Origin: Spirochaetota bacterium
GTDB lineage: Bacteria; Spirochaetota; UBA4802; JAKQUI01
NCBI GenBank assembly: GCA_029562645.1
Contig: JAKQUI010000004.1
Span: 62,001-126,000 of the forward strand
Direction of reading: 5' to 3'
DNA length: 64,000 nt
This document shows, in pieces, positions 62,384 to 64,000 of the stretch; position 1 is the first letter of the stretch; every line of letters starts with the position of its first letter. A program made the translations under genes and the position numbers. Under the pieces are notes generated by a model. The model did no database searches and was not told the origin of the DNA. It saw nothing but the letters and a program-made list of their open reading frames with translations.

Positions 62384-64000
62384 TTACTCGAACATGCCCT
62401 TGAATGAGGAATAGTAATCAAGCAACTGCCCGTTGTTGATTTCGCGCTGCTTGACAATCACCCCAAAGGACTGCAGCAAATGCCCCAGCTCGAACCAGAA
62501 GGTCCCCTCATTGCTTGTCGTGAAGATTTCCTTCTTGAGCAGCGAATCGATCTCCTCGGTCATATTCCATGCCGTGTACTGCGACGCCGGCTTAAGGTTG
62601 TCGAGCAGATACGTCCCCACGCCGTTCGGGCTAAATGCGATGAGACCAAGTTGCGTGAGCTCGTCGTACATCGTCTCTCCGTACTGCATGTATGCGTCGC
62701 CGTCATTTTCAGGCGTCAGCTGGAACTTCCTGAGTAACTTCGGCAAATTCGCCGTGAGGTTCGTCACGAGGTTCGAATACCGCTCGTCATGCGTGCACGG
62801 ATGGCACCCGTTCTCGTCGCAGGTCTGGCAATCCTCGCTGCTGTTGTACAGAAGACTGCCGACGGCCGTCCGCACCTGCCGCAGATCATCCGGCGTGATG
62901 TCCTGGATGCTCGGCGTGTTGATAAAATCGTTCCACGCCGTGTACCCGCGCCCCGTCACGTAATGAGGATTCGAACGATACGCCGTCTCGGGGTGCGTCG
63001 AATCGCCCGGGTTGAACAGTATCGCGATGATGTCGGCGAAATTGTTCAACTTGTGGCGATGCGTCGATCCCGCCGGTTCCGGCCATGAGTAATGAACGAT
63101 GCTCCCATTGCCCGTGTTCAGGTCGTAATCGTACTTGTCGTCGTAAATCTTGTCGATGAACATCTCGCGCGACTTCTGCACCAGCTTCCGCGGGCTCGAC
63201 AGATACTTCCCTGCGTCCCGATAATCAGCCGGCAGGAAGTAGTCCCTGAGGAAGTTCGGCACCTCGACATCGGTGTTGTCGTAGATGTCGTGCATCGCAT
63301 AGTCCTTCTGATAGTTCAGCTCTTCCTCAATGTTGATGCCGTTCCCCCAGCGATACACCCAATCGATGAAGATGTCCCGGCTCTTTCCGTCGACGATGAG
63401 CTTCCGCGGTCGGTTATAGCTGTGCGACCGCTCATGGACGCCCGCAATGGCGAAATTCTCGACTATTGCGGATTGGCTCGTGAAATCCGCCGCGACGAAC
63501 GTCGTGCCGGACTCGCCGCTGCTGAAGAGCTTGGCCATGTTAAGGTCGTACTTGTGCAGGCTGTACACGTTCGGGCACTGATCGATGCGCCCTCGATACC
63601 AGCGGTCATAGTAATCCTCGCACAGCTCGCTGTAGCTGGTGTCGGAATCCGTCCGGAAATCGAAGTATTCCTTCAGGCCCTCGAACTCGACCGTGTAGGA
63701 GTTGCTGTTAAAGACGCCACCCGGGAAAATGTGGCTCTTAATATCGAGATACTTGTAATACCGGAGCGCCGTCCCTTCGCCGTCGGTAAAGAACAGCGAG
63801 CTCCCCGAATTGGCGTCGTACTCGGCTTTGGTGATCTCGACGTATTTCCCAAGGCCAAACACTTTCTCGCCCTTCTTGAATCCCTCCGGAACCGACAGCG
63901 CATCGTCCTTGATTCGGTAGATGCCGTCGATGAACCCTTCCTTGAAATTCACGCCCGCGAACTTCACCAGCACCTTATTGATCTCGTCGAGGTTCTCCTG
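62384..64000 (-). CDS. Large unknown protein, C-terminal part (5' end outside the window)
   Basis: The frame is open from the right edge to 62384, giving about 538 residues of the C-terminal part. An internal GTG at 63973 is unlikely to be the start because the frame continues upstream (QENLDEINKVLVKFAGV). It is Tyr/Asp/Asn-rich, looks extracytoplasmic, and has a C-x2-C-x4-C-x2-C cluster (CQTCDENGCHPC) likely to bind a metal. It has many acidic Y/D-rich stretches and ends SSFKGMFE. I do not recognise it. A strong terminator follows. Confidence 0.7.
   Translation of the reverse strand, partial: QENLDEINKVLVKFAGVNFKEGFIDGIYRIKDDALSVPEGFKKGEKVFGLGKYVEITKAEYDANSGSSLFFTDGEGTALRYYKYLDIKSHIFPGGVFNSNSYTVEFEGLKEYFDFRTDSDTSYSELCEDYYDRWYRGRIDQCPNVYSLHKYDLNMAKLFSSGESGTTFVAADFTSQSAIVENFAIAGVHERSHSYNRPRKLIVDGKSRDIFIDWVYRWGNGINIEEELNYQKDYAMHDIYDNTDVEVPNFLRDYFLPADYRDAGKYLSSPRKLVQKSREMFIDKIYDDKYDYDLNTGNGSIVHYSWPEPAGSTHRHKLNNFADIIAILFNPGDSTHPETAYRSNPHYVTGRGYTAWNDFINTPSIQDITPDDLRQVRTAVGSLLYNSSEDCQTCDENGCHPCTHDERYSNLVTNLTANLPKLLRKFQLTPENDGDAYMQYGETMYDELTQLGLIAFSPNGVGTYLLDNLKPASQYTAWNMTEEIDSLLKKEIFTTSNEGTFWFELGHLLQSFGVIVKQREINNGQLLDYYSSFKGMFE

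Noticed and set aside
1-64000. tRNA or rRNA genes and CRISPR arrays
   Set aside because: No tRNA-like cloverleaf, rRNA segment or regularly spaced direct repeats were seen in the intergenic regions.

Overview
The window looks like chromosomal DNA from a high-GC (roughly 60-65 % by eye), Gram-negative, flagellated spirochaete. The evidence is a hook-filament operon in the order flgN-flgK-flgL-fliW-csrA, many lipoproteins and FecR-domain proteins, an LptF/LptG-type permease, a 7TMR-DISM/SpoIIE phosphatase, and a PilZ-like protein resembling a family I associate with Leptospira. No rRNA, tRNA, CRISPR array, transposase or phage gene was seen. The lineage call is an inference from gene content.

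Layout. 1-5122 (minus): a 5'-complete partial gene, a secreted protein, a receiver-like coiled-coil protein, an LptF/G permease and a membrane alkaline-phosphatase-superfamily enzyme. 5290-7872: a membrane 7TMR-DISM/PP2C/TPR signalling protein. 7882-13078: a cytochrome c maturation cluster ccmA-ccmB-(small membrane ORF)-ccmC-ccmD-ccmE-ccmF, with a Cys-type (CxxxY) CcmE and no ccmH, which matches the known variant System I. 13280-15313: smpB and convergent guaA.

15463-26196: a surface-polysaccharide cluster. It has GDP-fucose synthesis (gmd, fcl), three genes resembling the WbpB/D/E (WlbA/B/C) route to a 2,3-diacetamido-glucuronate sugar, two glycosyltransferases, a FemAB-like acyltransferase, a polysaccharide deacetylase and an epimerase. 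No flippase or polymerase is in view. A TetR regulator follows, then a convergent purine-salvage pair (NCS2 permease, apt).

28970-33844: a FecR lipoprotein, two tandem paralogous outer-membrane-type proteins, a cation-diffusion-facilitator transporter and an AT-rich lipoprotein. 33924-38072 and 46294-50520 are two very large (1382 and 1408 aa) CoA-dehydratase-activase/HgdB-like fusion proteins. They flank a secreted protein, the PilZ-like protein, a small DNA-binding-like protein and the flagellar operon, whose last gene is a YhhN-family membrane protein translationally coupled to csrA.

50661-52654: a FecR lipoprotein and an AT-rich orphan Rhs tip with a putative toxin domain, coupled by an ATGA overlap to a Sel1-like lipoprotein (candidate immunity protein). 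52722-59503: an envelope group on the minus strand, with a 1790-aa alpha-2-macroglobulin-like lipoprotein carrying a CxEQ thioester motif, a secreted AMMECR1-like protein and a VanW protein. 59608-62272: a GT39-like membrane glycosyltransferase and a UbiA-like prenyltransferase. 62384 to the end: the C-terminal part of a large unknown protein, with its terminator.

Several dispersed palindromic repeats sit between genes: a three-copy CACCTCAYCCC family, a TCATTGCGAGG inverted repeat, and a perfect 23-bp palindrome over a glycosyltransferase stop codon. The most interesting targets are the two giant activase paralogues, the orphan Rhs toxin/immunity module abutting a repeat element, and the variant Ccm system.
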